Positions 1-24,343 of a stretch of 64,000 nucleotides of DNA are shown here, in pieces. Where the stretch lies: contig JAJNNQ010000002.1 in NCBI GenBank assembly GCA_027886175.1, positions 4,716,001-4,780,000 of the forward strand. The letters run 5' to 3'. The DNA comes from Phylloscopus collybita (lineage: Eukaryota > Chordata > Aves > Passeriformes > Phylloscopidae). A program made the position numbers and the translations under genes. Under the pieces are notes generated by a model. It saw only the letters and a list, made by a program, of their open reading frames with translations. It was not told where the DNA came from and did no database searches. Each line of letters starts with the position of its first letter. Within the stretch, counting starts at the first letter, position 1.

Positions 1-1304
1 CAAACCCAAACTGGAGATATTTTTAATGCTTACAATTTTAAACATTGTAATCAAAATTAACACTTCACTCTCATTGAAAAATAAAAAAAATGAATATGTT
101 TCTTTATCAGAGAAAACACCTAAAGATCTCACTATCTCTCTTTGAAATACAGTAGGTGGCTGAGCAGTATTTGGACCTGATGAGGAGCTAAGTGCAAATC
201 TCCAAAGAGTTATTGTTGCAAATAATACACAAAAAAATAAAATTCAACTGTGAAATGCTTGGCTGAAAGGACAGGGCCAGAAAAAAAAAAGATACAATAA
301 TCTCACAAGTGTTATGAAATAAGCAGGGATTGCCTTGCCATTTCTGAGGTCTTGAGTATAACTGGAAGCTCTGATAGCAAGTTAGTTGTCCATTAGCTAA
401 AATTGAGGTGTCTTGTCTTTTCCTGTAAGATTTGATGAAATAACAAAGGAGAAAAAATGAATTGGTCTTAACACATGGGTGTCAAGCACATCTCTATAAT
501 GCAAAAATTCTGTAGAGAGCCTTGTTATCTAACCTTTCAGCTCTGAAATATATCTTCTCTTAGTTTCAGAGCAGAAATCAGAACTGCTATTTAGAAATAA
601 CAGCAGAGCTCCCAGGAAAATGCTTTCCTTTGTAACTGCCATTTAAAATTGCCATTTAAAAGTTGGATAACTGAGATAACACAGAACAGAAAAGAGAGAC
701 AGCAATCTTGTCACTTTTTTGTCTTTGCTATGATGAATGGAGAGATATGGAAGATTTCTTTTTTAACTGGGTTTAGTATATTTTGCTTGATTTATGCTTT
801 TTTTCCTGGTTCATTTTGAAAATATACTTCTGTTGAAAATCCATACTCCAGTTAGGTGGGGAAAAAATCATCACAATATACAAATCATGTTCACATCCTG
901 TGCACCTCTGAGCTAAACCAGCAAAACCAAAGAGCAAACATCAGAACTCTGAAGTTTAGTTTAAGATTCCACAATTTTCTGATGCCTCTAAAAGATTTTT
1001 CACCACTCCTTTACAAATGGAGTGGTGGAAGATCTTTTCAAAATAATGAAAAATCATAAAATAATGAAAAAAGCTATAATTACATTTAAGAACCTTTTCT
1101 GTGGATCCATTTGATAGAAATGGGAATCAGTATGATGGGGATAAATTAGCCTAGCTAACAACAAACTTAAAGGAGTAACTTAGCCTAAAATCTAATATAC
1201 TTGTCATTAAAATTTAAAGACTGAAAACAAATACCAGAGAAACTTGTCCCCCATCTATATAATGTGGGAATGGGTAGGAAAATTTCCTTGTGAAACTGTT
1301 ACTA

Positions 1305-13075
<11,771 letters not shown>

Positions 13076-13299
13076 GGCACGGCACGGTCCTCACTCGGGA
13101 GCCGGGGCAGGGACCGGGAAGGGGGCGGCTCTGCTGGCCCGGCCTCCCCGGGCAGGAGCCGCCGGCCCGGCCCAGCGGAGCGGCAGCACCGCGGTTAATG
13201 AGTGCTCAGGGAGCAGGGAGCGGGACGAGCGCTCCATCCCCCGCACGGAGAGGTCGGGAAGAGCTCGGAGGGTGATGTGATGATGGATAGAGGCCATGG

Positions 13300-14430
13300 T
13301 GGGGTGATGCTGCGGTGGGATTGTCCCGAACGCCGGCCCCGTTCCCCGCCGCGCAGCTCCGGGTCACACACCGGGGCGAGGTGATGCTGTCCCTTCGTTT
13401 CAGCTTTGCACAAAGTAGCGAGCTGGGTGGTAACCCACGAAAGGCTGGCACACGCGTCATCAAAACTTTACACTGTGTATACATTTTAACAAAGGCGTCC
13501 GCTTTCTTTGGTTACAAATTATGTGACTTTTCCCTGCGTTTTTGAGTCTTGGGTCCGTTTTGAGTCGGCAGTCCATGAGTTGATGGTCACGATTAACCAC
13601 TGCTGTAATCACTTTTCCCCCAGTTACTGCTCAGTTCTGCTGAATTCACTGTCGGTGGCTCTTGTCCAGCCCATTCATCTTGGGACTGTCTTTCCTTTTC
13701 CTTAAAACAACAGATTAGCCAAGCATACAGAATTCACAATGCAGTTGCTTAATCATAACTGTCCAGCTACAGCTGCTGGTTAGCAATGAAAACAAAACAC
13801 CTGCAACGTTTGACACAAACCCTTGTTCAAACCCTGAGGGGCTTGGGATCAGGGTGATGGGATGCTGGGATGATGTGATGGAGGGTCACACTGTGCCAGG
13901 CTAGTGCATGGGGAGGCTGAGCACGGATAACCAGCACCCACACACGGGGATCCCCAGCGGCAGCACCCAGGCCAGTGAGAGAGCACCAGAGCTGCCAGCC
14001 AGGAACCACCCAGGAACCAGAACCAAATCAAAACCAGCAGCCTCAAGCCACAGTCCCAAGGAATTAACTAAATTTTAATATCCCGTTACTGCAATTAATA
14101 TCCCACAGCCCTGTTGTGGTATCACACTCTAATCAGCACAAACACACAGAGCATTCCATTAAAAAACACATTATTGTTACTTTGTTACTTTGTTACTTTG
14201 GCTGAAGTATTGTTTTCTAGTTTGCCTTTTTTTGCTTGGGAGGGTTGGGGAGGTTTCAGAGTTTTGCATTATCTGCCATTGCATGTGAAAAGCAAAGTGG
14301 TATTCCTTAATCAAAAGAAGACTCATCTAAAATACACTTCCATTCCACAGTCAAGGCAGTATCTCAGCAGAGCCTTAATGAAGTCAAATAGGTTTTGCAT
14401 GCCCAGGATCTTAAGCTATTTTTACAGTAC
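13300..14430. other. Spacer upstream of XYLB
   Basis: No convincing exon was seen. GC content falls quickly after about 13.4 kb. A small TTACTTTG triplication lies at about 14177-14200. The open frames here have no recognisable protein similarity. Confidence 0.5.
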
Positions 14431-14439
14431 ACACACTTA

Positions 14440-14582
14440 ATTTGAGATAGCTCAGTTGGTCAGAGCATGGTGCTATTAATGCCAAGGCTGTGGCTTTGAT
14501 CCCTTTATGAGCTATTCACTTAATAGTTGGACTTGATGATCCATGTGGGCCTCATCCAACACAGAACATTCTGTGATTCTAA
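14440..14582 (+). mobile_element. tRNA-headed SINE with CR1 tail (TguSINE1-like)
   Basis: The head reads GATAGCTCAGTTGGTCAGAG, which matches the A box and D arm of tRNA-Ile. The anticodon-arm region (GGTGCTATTAATGCCAAGG) and a decayed B box (GGCTTTGATCC) follow. The tail reads TTGGACTTGATGATCC...CATTCTGTGATTCT, the CR1 3' end used in trans by this SINE family. It is clearly degenerate as a tRNA, so it was not called as a tRNA gene. Confidence 0.85.
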
Positions 14583-15049
14583 TTATAAAATACTATGAAA
14601 TTTTGTCATAGACTGAGCATTTAAAAATATATCCGATGATTTCTCAAAGCCCTAACACCCACAGATTTATACTTTCAGTATTTCTATTTGGTGTTGTGAA
14701 GAACAACCTTTAGAACAATGGCCCACCAGGTAGTGGTGGAATTTGCCTGCCCCTGAAGAGCTCATGCTGGATGAACCTGTCCTGAACAAAGGTCTCACTT
14801 AACCAGAGGCTGTGAAGGAAATAATGTTCTTGAAATGTTACCAAGAACTGTTTCCTCAGTGTAATTTATACCAGAAAACAAAGGATCAAATAACACACAG
14901 AGGCTGGGTTTTTTATTAATGCAGAATGTGGCTGGTGAGCCAGAGAGGAGAGGTTTGCTCAGCCCTTTCACTGGCTGCATAGTCCCTGTAAACAATAACA
15001 GATTCAAAGGCTGAGGCTTGAAGTGCTGCAATTTTCAAAAGATGTGGGG

Positions 15050-15135
15050 AAAAAAGAAAAAAAAACAAAAAAACCAAAAAAAAAAAAAACCCCCCAAAAA
15101 AAATAAAAAAAAAAAAACAAAACAAAAAAAACCAC
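15050..15135. repeat. A-rich low-complexity tract
   Basis: About 85 bp of A runs interrupted by single G or by C clusters. The lysine- and proline-rich reading frames over it are artefacts. Confidence 0.9.
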
Positions 15136-17289
15136 CAACACACAACACTGAAGTCTGTAAGTCTGAATATAAGAATGTAAGAATGATGAATGACTTCTGA
15201 AAAAGAGAAATTAGCGAATTTTAATTTTTTTTAAAGGAGATATTGGCTAGTAGAAAGGGAACCAGAATTTATCAATTAAAAAAAAATCTTGTGAGGATGT
15301 AAGAATCAGTTATACTCTGCACTAATCAGATCAGAGTACTCTCAAAAAACAAGAAAGTGCTTGACTTAAACAGCACAGAAAAGCTGGGCTGGAATTGTAT
15401 TATTCCTTGTATTATCAATCTCCTTAATTAAGAACAAGGGGCCAAAACAAGTCAGGAGGAGAATCCACTGAAGGATAAAGGGGGAGTGTTATTGTTGCTA
15501 CTTTCACTGTTCATGTTTCTTAAAAGAAAGTGAGGAAGTTTGGAGAGTCAATGCCTTACCCAGTCACTCTATTGCCCATGTTTTCATGAAGGCAGCGTTG
15601 TCTCAAATGTATTGTTTGAGTATGGAAAACATGCATTGCTGCTGTTCTTTCTGGACTCCAATTCATGCTTACAGATACTGCCATTGCCTCCAAAAATGTT
15701 TCCTGAAAGCGAAGAAGGTTTAGCTGTGCATTTATCAGTGAAGCTGCGTTCGTGTGCTAGTGATGTTTTAGCACTGACAAATCCAGAATTTCCAGAGGGG
15801 ATGGACAAAATGCCGTTTGTAATTGAAATGTCACCACTGCAGATTAACAGCTTGAGGCAAAGCACAGATTAATCACTCAAGACACGTGGAGCAGAGTAAA
15901 GGGAAAAGCAAGTTTATTCCTTTTCCTATTAACTAGTTTCTGACCTGATGGAGAAGCAATAGTTCCATGCTTTCCTATGCCCCTGGCTGTTTAGATAAGT
16001 TACATCTAGGATGCCAATTAAAGCTATTTTTTCTTACCCCACTGTCAAGTTAACTGCAACTGCACATTTATATCAATTCATTGCAAAACATAAATTAACT
16101 GTATTCCACATTCCGACATACTGAGATTTTCCACTTTTTATTCTCACTTCCAGTATCAAAACCTGCCTCTGATCTCAGCTGCACCCTGATATGAACTTAG
16201 ATTTAACTGCACTCTTCAGCTTTGCACAGGGGAACTCCTTCGAAAACAGTGATAGCCTAAATTCCAGGCTTCATTATCATCACATCAGCTGAGACACGCC
16301 AAGCTGGAGAGCAGATAGACCAGACCTTTGCTATAAATTAGGATGACTCTATTGACAGCAGTCCAGCTAACCTCATTTATACTGGCTACATAATTTAATG
16401 GGATGTGGAAGGACTCACACCTTCACAGGGAGCCCATGGGCAACTACAAAGCTAACAATCTTCCTGCTTCCAGAAGTAGATTTTGGGCACCTGGCTAGTT
16501 TTTTTAAGTAGCAGAGCAGCCAAGTGTTTCTAAGCCCCAAGCAGGTATTCCACTTTGGTGGATCAGCATAGGCGGGCCCAGCAGAAGCAATGGGGCACAT
16601 AAGAGTTACTGCAGATGGAGACTTAATTATGAACATGCAATAAACCACAGCAGCCCATGTTAGTACAAGAATTTTTAAGTCCGCCAGCAGAAATATTCTT
16701 TTCTCAATAAGAAATCTTGTGGCTCTTTAATTAGCCTCAGAAACATTAAACATAGTAAGCTGGGTCAGATGCAAGTCAACCTTTTTGCCAAGTAACCTGA
16801 GTCATGTGCACTGCTGGTAATGAGGTGGGAGAGGTTTACAATGTTAAGCTCCAAGTAACACAACAATAGCACATTAACACATCACGTTAAAAAAAGAAAT
16901 AATCTCAGCTTGAGCACTAGACCTGCCTGCTAGAACAACATCTGAACAATGGCAATGCTCTAAAGGTCATTCCCCTTCTACTTGGCATTCCAAGTACTCT
17001 TATCACAAAATCTCCAGCAATGTTTAACCAAGTACTGAGAATATAAAATACCACAGTACCAAAAATTAAAAGTTGAAGTTTCTGTTCTTTTCATTGAGAT
17101 GGCATTATACCTGCAAAAGTGTTTTTCTTTCCCTAAATATGGGCTTATCTGTTGAAGTTATTTTTGCACATGATCTTGTGGTAACCATTGTGTTTGTCCG
17201 TACCTCCAAATGCAGTGGAAAGTCTCATTCACTCTGTACAATAAGAGCTTGATGTTTAAAAGCAATGGATTGAAGTCACTGTTTTTTTT
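15136..17289. other. Intergenic spacer without recognised gene
   Basis: A 110-codon frame at 15540-15872 (plus) lacks recognisable similarity, and no splice partner was found for it. Nothing else stands out in this AT-rich stretch. Confidence 0.4.
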
Positions 17290-17299
17290 ATTGACTGTA

Positions 17300-17513
17300 C
17301 TGTGAACACTAAATGTGGGGAAGAACTTTGTTGCTGTGCAGGCTGCCCAGAGTGGCTGTGGAATTGTGGAGTCTCCCTCACTGGAGACATTCCAGGACCA
17401 TCTGAACACAAATCTGTGCAATGTGCCCTAGGACAACCCCTGACCAGGCTTGTTGGCCCAGATAACCCACGGTGGTCCCTTCCAACCTGACCCACTCTGT
17501 GACTCTGTGAAGG
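17300..17513 (+). mobile_element. CR1 3' fragment, plus orientation
   Basis: Contains GTGGGGAAGAACTTTGTTGC, GGCTGCCCAGAGTGGCTGTGG, CTCCCTCACTGGAGACATTCC, and the 3' end GGTCCCTTCCAACCTGAC...CTCTGTGACTCTGTGA. Confidence 0.85.
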
Positions 17514-19259
17514 CATGTATAAAGATCCAGCAAAATCCCTGTGAATGAGTTCCACAAGAGGAAGCCTAGAGCACAGTTGTTGCACAGAGACTAAAAACGT
17601 AGATTATTTAAGTATAGTAATTACTCCACAAGCTTACTGGCTGATTTAATTTTTTGATGTGCATATTCAATATGCCAGGTGTGGTACTGCATTAACCAGT
17701 TAAGGCCCTTTACAGAGAATGCATGAGGAATTGGTGCAGGATTCATATAAAAGCACACAAATAATGCCTACAAGAAAAGAATTTAAACGATGGCTCAACT
17801 ACACAACCTCAACTATACCATCAATTTCATGGGCATTGGTCAATTTGCAGCTTTTATTTGATCATGTACATAAAATCCTCCAATTTCACTTCTATTGAAT
17901 TCAGCAGATGTTTTGACTTCAGTGGGTTCTGAATCAGGCGCTGTGGAATTGTATCTGGGTTTATATACTCCGGTTTTACAGATGTAATTTCCTTGACTCG
18001 ATTAGGCTACCAGTGATTATGAAGTGCAGTACAAAGTCCTCATGAGATTTCTGCATGGAAGTGAAGTAAAGGATGCTTCTGAATAACAAATTATTTCTAG
18101 CATACCTTCCTCCTCTGCACAGACTTCAAGTCCACGTTCATTCTCACAACAGTAACAGTACCTAACCATCCTCTTTGGAGGACTATCCTAACTACAGCCA
18201 TTTGCAAGGCCTATTGAAGTTAACTTATGCACCCAGCAGAGTTTCTTGAAGATGAATACCAAAGTGGTTTGTGTTCTAGTGCTCAAAAGCAAATATCTCA
18301 GAAGCAAGATGGTGTCATCCAGATAAAAATTTTCATTTACTACAGATTAACCAGTTATTTCATGCTGTACTTGATTCTTATCAAACTTCACTTACAGAGA
18401 AGTACATCTTATTGATTAAAAGCAATCAAAGATAAACTCATTCCTACTCAAACAATGCTTGAATTAGAGACTAATAAAGACAAACCTTGCTCTTTTCAGC
18501 ACCATCCTGCAAGGACCAAAAATCTTCCTGCAATCAAGAGTGAGTCAAAATCCAGGTTTTTTTAGGTGGAAAAATCAAGGCAGAAAAGTTAGAATGTTTA
18601 TAAAATTTGGTTTAGACCCTGCTTGAAATTCCCACAGAATTCCTATATGCCTATTATGTCTCCTGGGAGAACAAATAATCATAGGCTGTTGTCACCTCCC
18701 AGAACTGTAGCCTTCATAACTCCATGGATAGCAAACAGTCAGAAAAGCAGTTGGTATAGAAGAGAAGGAAGCCGGGGGAATTGTGAGGGAAGATGTCAAA
18801 AGTTTATTTATTTAAAACCTCTAACTAGTAAATATGTTCACTTTCTTCTTAGACTTGCCTCTGCACATTGCTACTTCTAAAAGAGAATTTCAGAAGTTCT
18901 TGGTGGGCAAGGATAGCAGAGCTGTAAAATGAACAATTCCTGACTCTCAGTTTTGGAGGCTGGTTGTTTGCCCAGGAGAGATTCCAGCCCTATCAATGAG
19001 ACAACCAACAGAGGGAGCACCCTTCTAACAAAGCAAATTTCAGCATTTTAGTTTACTTTTTGTAGCAACTAACACTCCAAAGGAATATTATTTAATCCTC
19101 AGCAAGTCAAGACAGAAGAAGAAAGGTTTTTAAATGCTGCTTATGTCAGGCACAAAAAAAAACACATATAGAACATCTGCTGCATTTAACTCCTCACAAG
19201 TAGCACAACTGAATTTGGCATGCAGGAATACAGTATTTTCTGTTTGACCATCACATTTA
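17514..19259. other. Intergenic spacer
   Basis: AT-rich DNA with short, unsupported open frames. The 62-codon frame at 18227-18415 was compared with gene X exon 1 as a possible decayed duplicate and does not align convincingly. Confidence 0.4.
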
Positions 19260-19266
19260 CCATCCA

Positions 19267-19310
19267 CGAAAAAAGCAAAGCAAAGCAAAGAAAAGAAAAG
19301 AAAAGAAAAA
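19267..19310. repeat. (GCAAA)n/(GAAAA)n microsatellite
   Basis: Pentameric A-rich repeat that changes from GCAAA units to GAAAA units within about 44 bp. Confidence 0.9.
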
Positions 19311-19373
19311 TGTAAAGGATACTGGATAGCACCAAACTCCTGACACCTGCAAAGCCAGATAAGTGAGTACTAA

Positions 19374-19525
19374 ATCATAGAATCACAGGATACCAAGTTG
19401 GAAGGGATCTCAAGGATCAGCTGGTCCAACCTTTCTAGGCAAAAGCATGTAAAGCACAAGATATTTGGTATGAAACCCTCAGTGCTAACTTGGTGTGCTT
19501 GGCTTAAGCCTTTAGAGACACCCAG
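19374..19525 (-). mobile_element. CR1-type 3' fragment, minus orientation
   Basis: Starts AATCATAGAATCACAGGATA and continues CCAAGTTGGAAGGGATCTCA, then GGTCCAACCTTTCTAGGCAA. This is the reverse complement of a CR1-like 3' end. The 5' boundary is uncertain. Confidence 0.65.
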
Positions 19526-21340
19526 GCAGAGTGCAGGAGCAGAGATATTTGGTATATGACTACCTACACACACTACCTGATTATATTTACCTAAAGACAC
19601 AAGGAATAAAATGGGTATTCAGAATCCTATCAAGGAAATGTGAAGATGCACTACATGCAACCCAAGCTCACCAAACTTTTAGAGGACCTGAAGGACAGCT
19701 AGTCCCTTCCTTTGACACACTTGAACCCTTGAGGTCTGAAAGCACAGGAAAGATCAGATCAGAGGAAACATCTCAAGAATCATTTTGAAAACGTCCATCA
19801 TAGGTTCCTTCATCCCATTAGCAAGGACACACAGAGAGCACCAGAAATAATCTTGCACCATCAGAAAGTCCTGTACTCTACTCACAACAGCCGTAACTGG
19901 GTCATGCTTTAAGGTTGTGCTTTCAAACAATAGAAACGTGTGTGCTCTTATCAAAAATCTCACTAAAAAGTAAACAATTACTATTGATTCTACGAACACT
20001 GTCAGGAATCCAAATAATAGCAGCCCCTTGTTTCTATCTTTCTTTGTTATTACATTTTCTAACAGTAAAATAGCCACTTTCTTACACTTCAAGACTGCAC
20101 GTAAATAAAAATTTTAAAAACACTGTAGAAAGCTAGAGAAAGGGGATTATCACAGTAACTTTGATTTTCCTTCTCAGTGCCAGTTAAAATCTACAGACAT
20201 TTGCATTCTGTCTTTTTAACCTCCATGAACAGTGCTGAGCATGTCTATAATTCAGCACACGAATATCATGAATAATATACCTCTAGTCTCAGGTGTGCAG
20301 TAAAACCCAGTGTTATAGGAAGTGCATTCAATCAGTTAACCATTATGAGCATTTTTAATTATCTTTAGATCAACAATTATTCCTAATAGGTCCTCCAAAC
20401 AATTTTTAATAAAAAACTAATTTACTACACACAAATTAATTAGTATGAGATAAAATTAGTTGCATCTTTTTAAATTAGATTTAGCAACCAAGGTCAAGGG
20501 CGGTAAACATCTGCTTCAGGGTCTAAAAGCCACAGCTTTTGGACTGTGAAGTATTCTCAATTTTGGTTTTTTTTGCCTCAAGGAAATGAAGAATTGGTTC
20601 CATTGTGATGGAAGAAAAGACTTAAGGGAAATAGGGCACTTCAGTCTTCACTGGATTATCAAGCGAAAACCACTCAGATGATGTTTTGATCAGGAATTTG
20701 TTCAATTAAAAAAGAACCAAGTTTTGACACAAACCTAATCATGGCAATAAATTTTCAGGACCTATAGTGCTCTTCAGAGATACATGTGCCAGTGCTAGAA
20801 AATGGCTTGGCTGCTTATGCTCCTCAGCAACCCAGAGCAACCCAAATGGAGATCTCGAACGTTTCAGTCTCAGGCAAACACAGCCACGCCACTCCAATAG
20901 TGCCACCTGCTGCGTGCTGGGAAAGTGTACAGGGCTCTGGAGCTCCAGGGAACTTGATTTAAAGATTGATTGACTCATTTAAAAAGAAATCGCATGGTGT
21001 GCATGTATGACAATAGGATTTTATTTTTATTTATCAGTAATACCTAAACAGGCAATATCTAAAAGGAAGTTGTTCCACTATGATGTAAGAACAGAACCTA
21101 TGGGTAATCTGTTTTCAAGTTTATCCCAGTGGCATAACAAGGATTAGCTATATCAGCTCACTACACATCAAAGTCACAATTAAGCTCATGTACTTTCTGA
21201 TGTCACGCAGATTAGAGCTGCAATTCATTTTATTAATCATATCCTGGTTGCAAATTATTCACAGAAAACACACACACACATGTATATATATATGTGTGTA
21301 TGGACATACAGAGACATGCCTTGATGGCAAAGTGTACCTG
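19526..21340. other. Intergenic spacer
   Basis: No gene recognised. Open frames of up to 112 codons on either strand show no domain signature. A short (CA)n/(TA)n stretch lies at about 21268-21300. Confidence 0.4.
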
Positions 21341-21344
21341 CACA

Positions 21345-21893
21345 AACACAGATACACACAAACCCATAGACTGCCCCAGAGACTGATTCAATCACATCTC
21401 AAATCCTCTGTGCAGTTTTGGGCCTGTCACGACAAGGCATTGCTGGAGTGTGTCCAGAGAAGAGCAACTGAGCTGGGAATGGGCCTGAAGCACAAGTCTG
21501 ATGAGGAGCAGCTGACAGAGCTGTGGGGGCTCAGTCTGGAAAAAGAGGCTCAGAACCTTCTCACTCCCTACAACTCCCTGACCAGAGGTCGTAGTGAGGT
21601 GGGAGTCAGTCTCTTCTCCTGGGTAACAAGCAGCAGGATGAGAGGAAATGGCCTCACATTGCACCAGGAGAGGTTCTGATTGGATTTTAGGAAAATTTTT
21701 TCATGGAAAGGGTTATAAAGCATTGAAACAGGCTGCCCAGGGAAGTGGTGGAGTCACCATCCCCAGAAGTATTCAAAAAACTTGGGGAATGGCACCTGAG
21801 GACGTGGTTTAATGGTGAACATGGTGGTGGTTGGGTTGACTTGCTGATCTTAAAGGCTTCTTCCAGCCTTAACAATTCTGTGAAGACTCTGTT
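21345..21893 (+). mobile_element. CR1 3' half fragment, plus orientation
   Basis: A longer CR1 copy. It contains GTGTCCAGAGAAGAGCAACT, GATGAGGAGCAGCTGACAGA, GGGGGCTCAGTCTGGAAAAA, GGCTGCCCAGGGAAGTGGTG, and an end reading CTTCTTCCAGCCTTAACAAT then TCTGTGAAG. The 163-codon open frame across it is a chance frame over CR1 sequence. Confidence 0.9.
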
Positions 21894-22964
21894 CACAGGT
21901 TTTCCCTGAAAAGCAAACAAACTGCGATGTATATGGGATTGGCTGAGCTAATCCTGTTTGCAGTTCCTCCACTCTGCTGTACCACCTGGACTCATTCCCT
22001 TTGTTTCACCAGCCATCTGGCTCCTTTACCTGGTTTGTGGTTTTTTGCTTACCCGTGCAACAGCTTGGCAGGGGACTGACTCGTGTAAACCATTCACGTG
22101 AGGACATGTGATGGCTTCTCCGTGATCCTGAGGGAACGGCGCAGCACAAATGATTAATAATAACTTCTGATCAGATACAAACTCGTTACATGTTAAATGC
22201 TCTTCTAATGACAAGTGAGGCTCACATCGCTGAAGACGGGGCCAATGTTTCAGGTTTAAGGATGCTATCCCAGTAATTCCTCCTGCTACACACAGGCAGG
22301 CTGTACAAGTCACTTTCACAGGAGGTCAGGGAGTCAAATAGTGTGACTGGAATTTTAAAAAGGTTGGGTAGCTTTTATGACCATTAATAATGTTTGTATT
22401 GAATGCCAGCTCAAACTGTAATGAGGTTAATTAAATCTCCTGTCCCAATGTATAAGCCAACTGCCTGAAGGTCCAGAGGCAGACTCCATGTGACAACAAC
22501 TCAGAACACTGGACAAACAAGGCAATTGAGGCACTGCTTGCTAGAGAGCACCAGCTGTTTGTCACTGCTGAAGGCAGAGTATCAAAGTAAATCTAACAAA
22601 GCCATGATACATCAGAACAATTCTAACACAACATGCTTTTTCTGAGGTAGAGAGAAGCCAACTTCAAGAGTATCCACAGTGCCTGACAGAGTATTGTGTT
22701 TACTGTTCTCTCCCTGGCTAAGGCAGGAAAGGACTGCAGCTGAGGTAGGTAACACAACTGTAAGACACAAACATATTGGGAAGGCAGGAGTAATTATTAA
22801 CAAGTCAGCTACAGCAGACTTGCACATGTGAGCCTGCTGAGCCTTCCCAGAACTCTGTGCATTGCATATCTAGAGTCTTGTCACCTGCAAACACAGAACT
22901 TCCAAGAGGATTCCCAAGATCTACAGGATTTTGGCCTGATTCCGTCAATCATTTATGATGCAAT
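21894..22964. other. Spacer left of duplication copy A
   Basis: No gene recognised. It was compared by eye with the 5' part of gene X exon 2 (31164-31457) and does not align, so the duplication breakpoint is close to 22965. Confidence 0.5.
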
Positions 22965-23225
22965 CCAAGGAATCAGCAGGAGCAAGTGAACTGTCTGAGC
23001 TCAGGCAACTGGGAAGCTCAAGTGTGTTGAACAGCCTCAGCGAAGAGAAGGGCTGCAACATTTCAAGCTCCTCCCAAAAGCCTCCTCTGAAATCAGCCAC
23101 TGCAGCACTTTGGGCTCATCAACACATTTCGGCTACAAAATGCATGCCAGCCTGCAACAAACTGAACTTTTGAAGATTCAGAAATTCAGAACTGAATTTC
23201 TGAAGCAGTAAGGCAGCTTGGTTTG
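22965..23225 (+). pseudogene. Truncated duplicate of gene X last exon
   Basis: Repeats the final part of gene X exon 2, from SAGASELSELRQLGSSSVLN to KCMPACNKLNF, with about seven base differences in 205 bp. It lacks the upstream half of that exon. After NKLNF the sequence reads TGA. The bases that encode the conserved tail YPFPNRKGPRISEAARRLGL in the intact gene are replaced by unrelated AT-rich sequence, and a second stop (TAA for CAA) follows. The downstream poly-A signal is AATACA instead of AATAAA. No exon 1 counterpart was found upstream, so this is a non-functional fragment. Confidence 0.85.
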
Positions 23226-23692
23226 TATGTCTCACAATGAAGACCTTCAGTAATACCTAAAACTTAGTCAAAAACTTAAATAAAACTTAGAATTACAAAG
23301 TAGCCTTCCTAGTTATATCGTTCAACCAGCTGAGGGTTTACTATTTTTATTAGCTACAGAAGATCATGACTACATAATCTTTTATGTCCTTATAACTTTT
23401 TAAAATCAATGAATACAGCCTTTGCTCATTTCTGTTGTTTAATGAGTCTTAGTAAATAGCATCTTCTTCTTACATATAAATTTTATAATAACATATTGCT
23501 GCTTCCCAACTACCCCCAGTATTTTTTTAGAAAATAAAGCTTGGAATTTATTACTCAGTTCCCTGATACCATCTAACAAAAACACATCTTTCTGTTCTCA
23601 CCATGTGTGCACACAGGGAATGTTGCCATTTCAACTACACAGATGTAACTGTAGTAGCACAACTGATTTTTTTAGAGATGATTTAACATCTT

Positions 23693-24056
23693 GCCTGGTG
23701 AAGAGAGATGTGGAGACCTCATTGCAACCTTCCAGTATCTGAAGGGAAGCTGGAGAGGGACTCCTCATGAGGATTGGTAGTGATAGGACATGGACTAATG
23801 GATACAAATTGATAAGAGGGGAAGTTTAGGCTGAATATTTGGAAAAAAAATTTTACTGTGAGGATGGTGAGATACTGGAACAGGTTGCCTGGGAAGGCTG
23901 TGGATTCCCCAACCCTTGCAGTGTTAAAGGCCAGATTGGACAATTCCTTGAGCAACTTGGTCTAGTGGGAAGTGTTCCAGCCCATGGAAGGGGGAGTTAG
24001 GACAAGATGGTCTTTAAGGTCCCTTTCAACCCTTAACACTCCATGATTCTATGAAC
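23693..24056 (+). mobile_element. CR1 3' fragment, plus orientation
   Basis: Includes CTTCCAGTATCTGAAGGGAA, GATACTGGAACAGGTTGCCT, GGCCAGATTGGACAATTCCT, and the end GATGGTCTTTAAGGTCCCTT followed by CATGATTCTATGAA. It is inserted in duplication copy A and absent at the matching place in copy B. Confidence 0.9.
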
Positions 24057-24343
24057 TTCTCTTGTGGCACAACAGCACCACAAACCTGTGCAAGTTTTCA
24101 TAAGTGAGTGGTTATTACCACTCTAACAGCTGTGGCTTATTACCAGTCTAACAGAGTTTCTAGACACAAACTCTTCTCAGTCAGAAAAATAAAACACCCC
24201 CTCACAAGGTATCTTGAAAAGAGACCAGTGGATAAATAAAAGCCTGTTGTCAAAGCAATAGGAGTGTTATCCAAGATAAACTACCATTTTCTCTCACTCA
24301 AGACAACTTCAAACCTTTAATCTTCCCTACAAAGTGAAGTGAC

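Noticed and set aside
14440..14515. tRNA-Ile gene candidate
   Set aside because: The acceptor stem and B box are degenerate, and a CR1-like tail follows, so it is a SINE head and not a functional tRNA.
15540..15872. 110-codon plus-strand frame, with an overlapping 93-codon minus-strand frame
   Set aside because: No similarity recognised, no CpG promoter and no splice partners.
18227..18415. Possible decayed copy of gene X exon 1 belonging to duplication copy A
   Set aside because: Only the words LEDEY and KQ are shared. The DNA does not align with 26263-26491.
21188..21679. 163-codon plus-strand frame
   Set aside because: Most of it lies over a CR1 3' region read in a non-coding frame.
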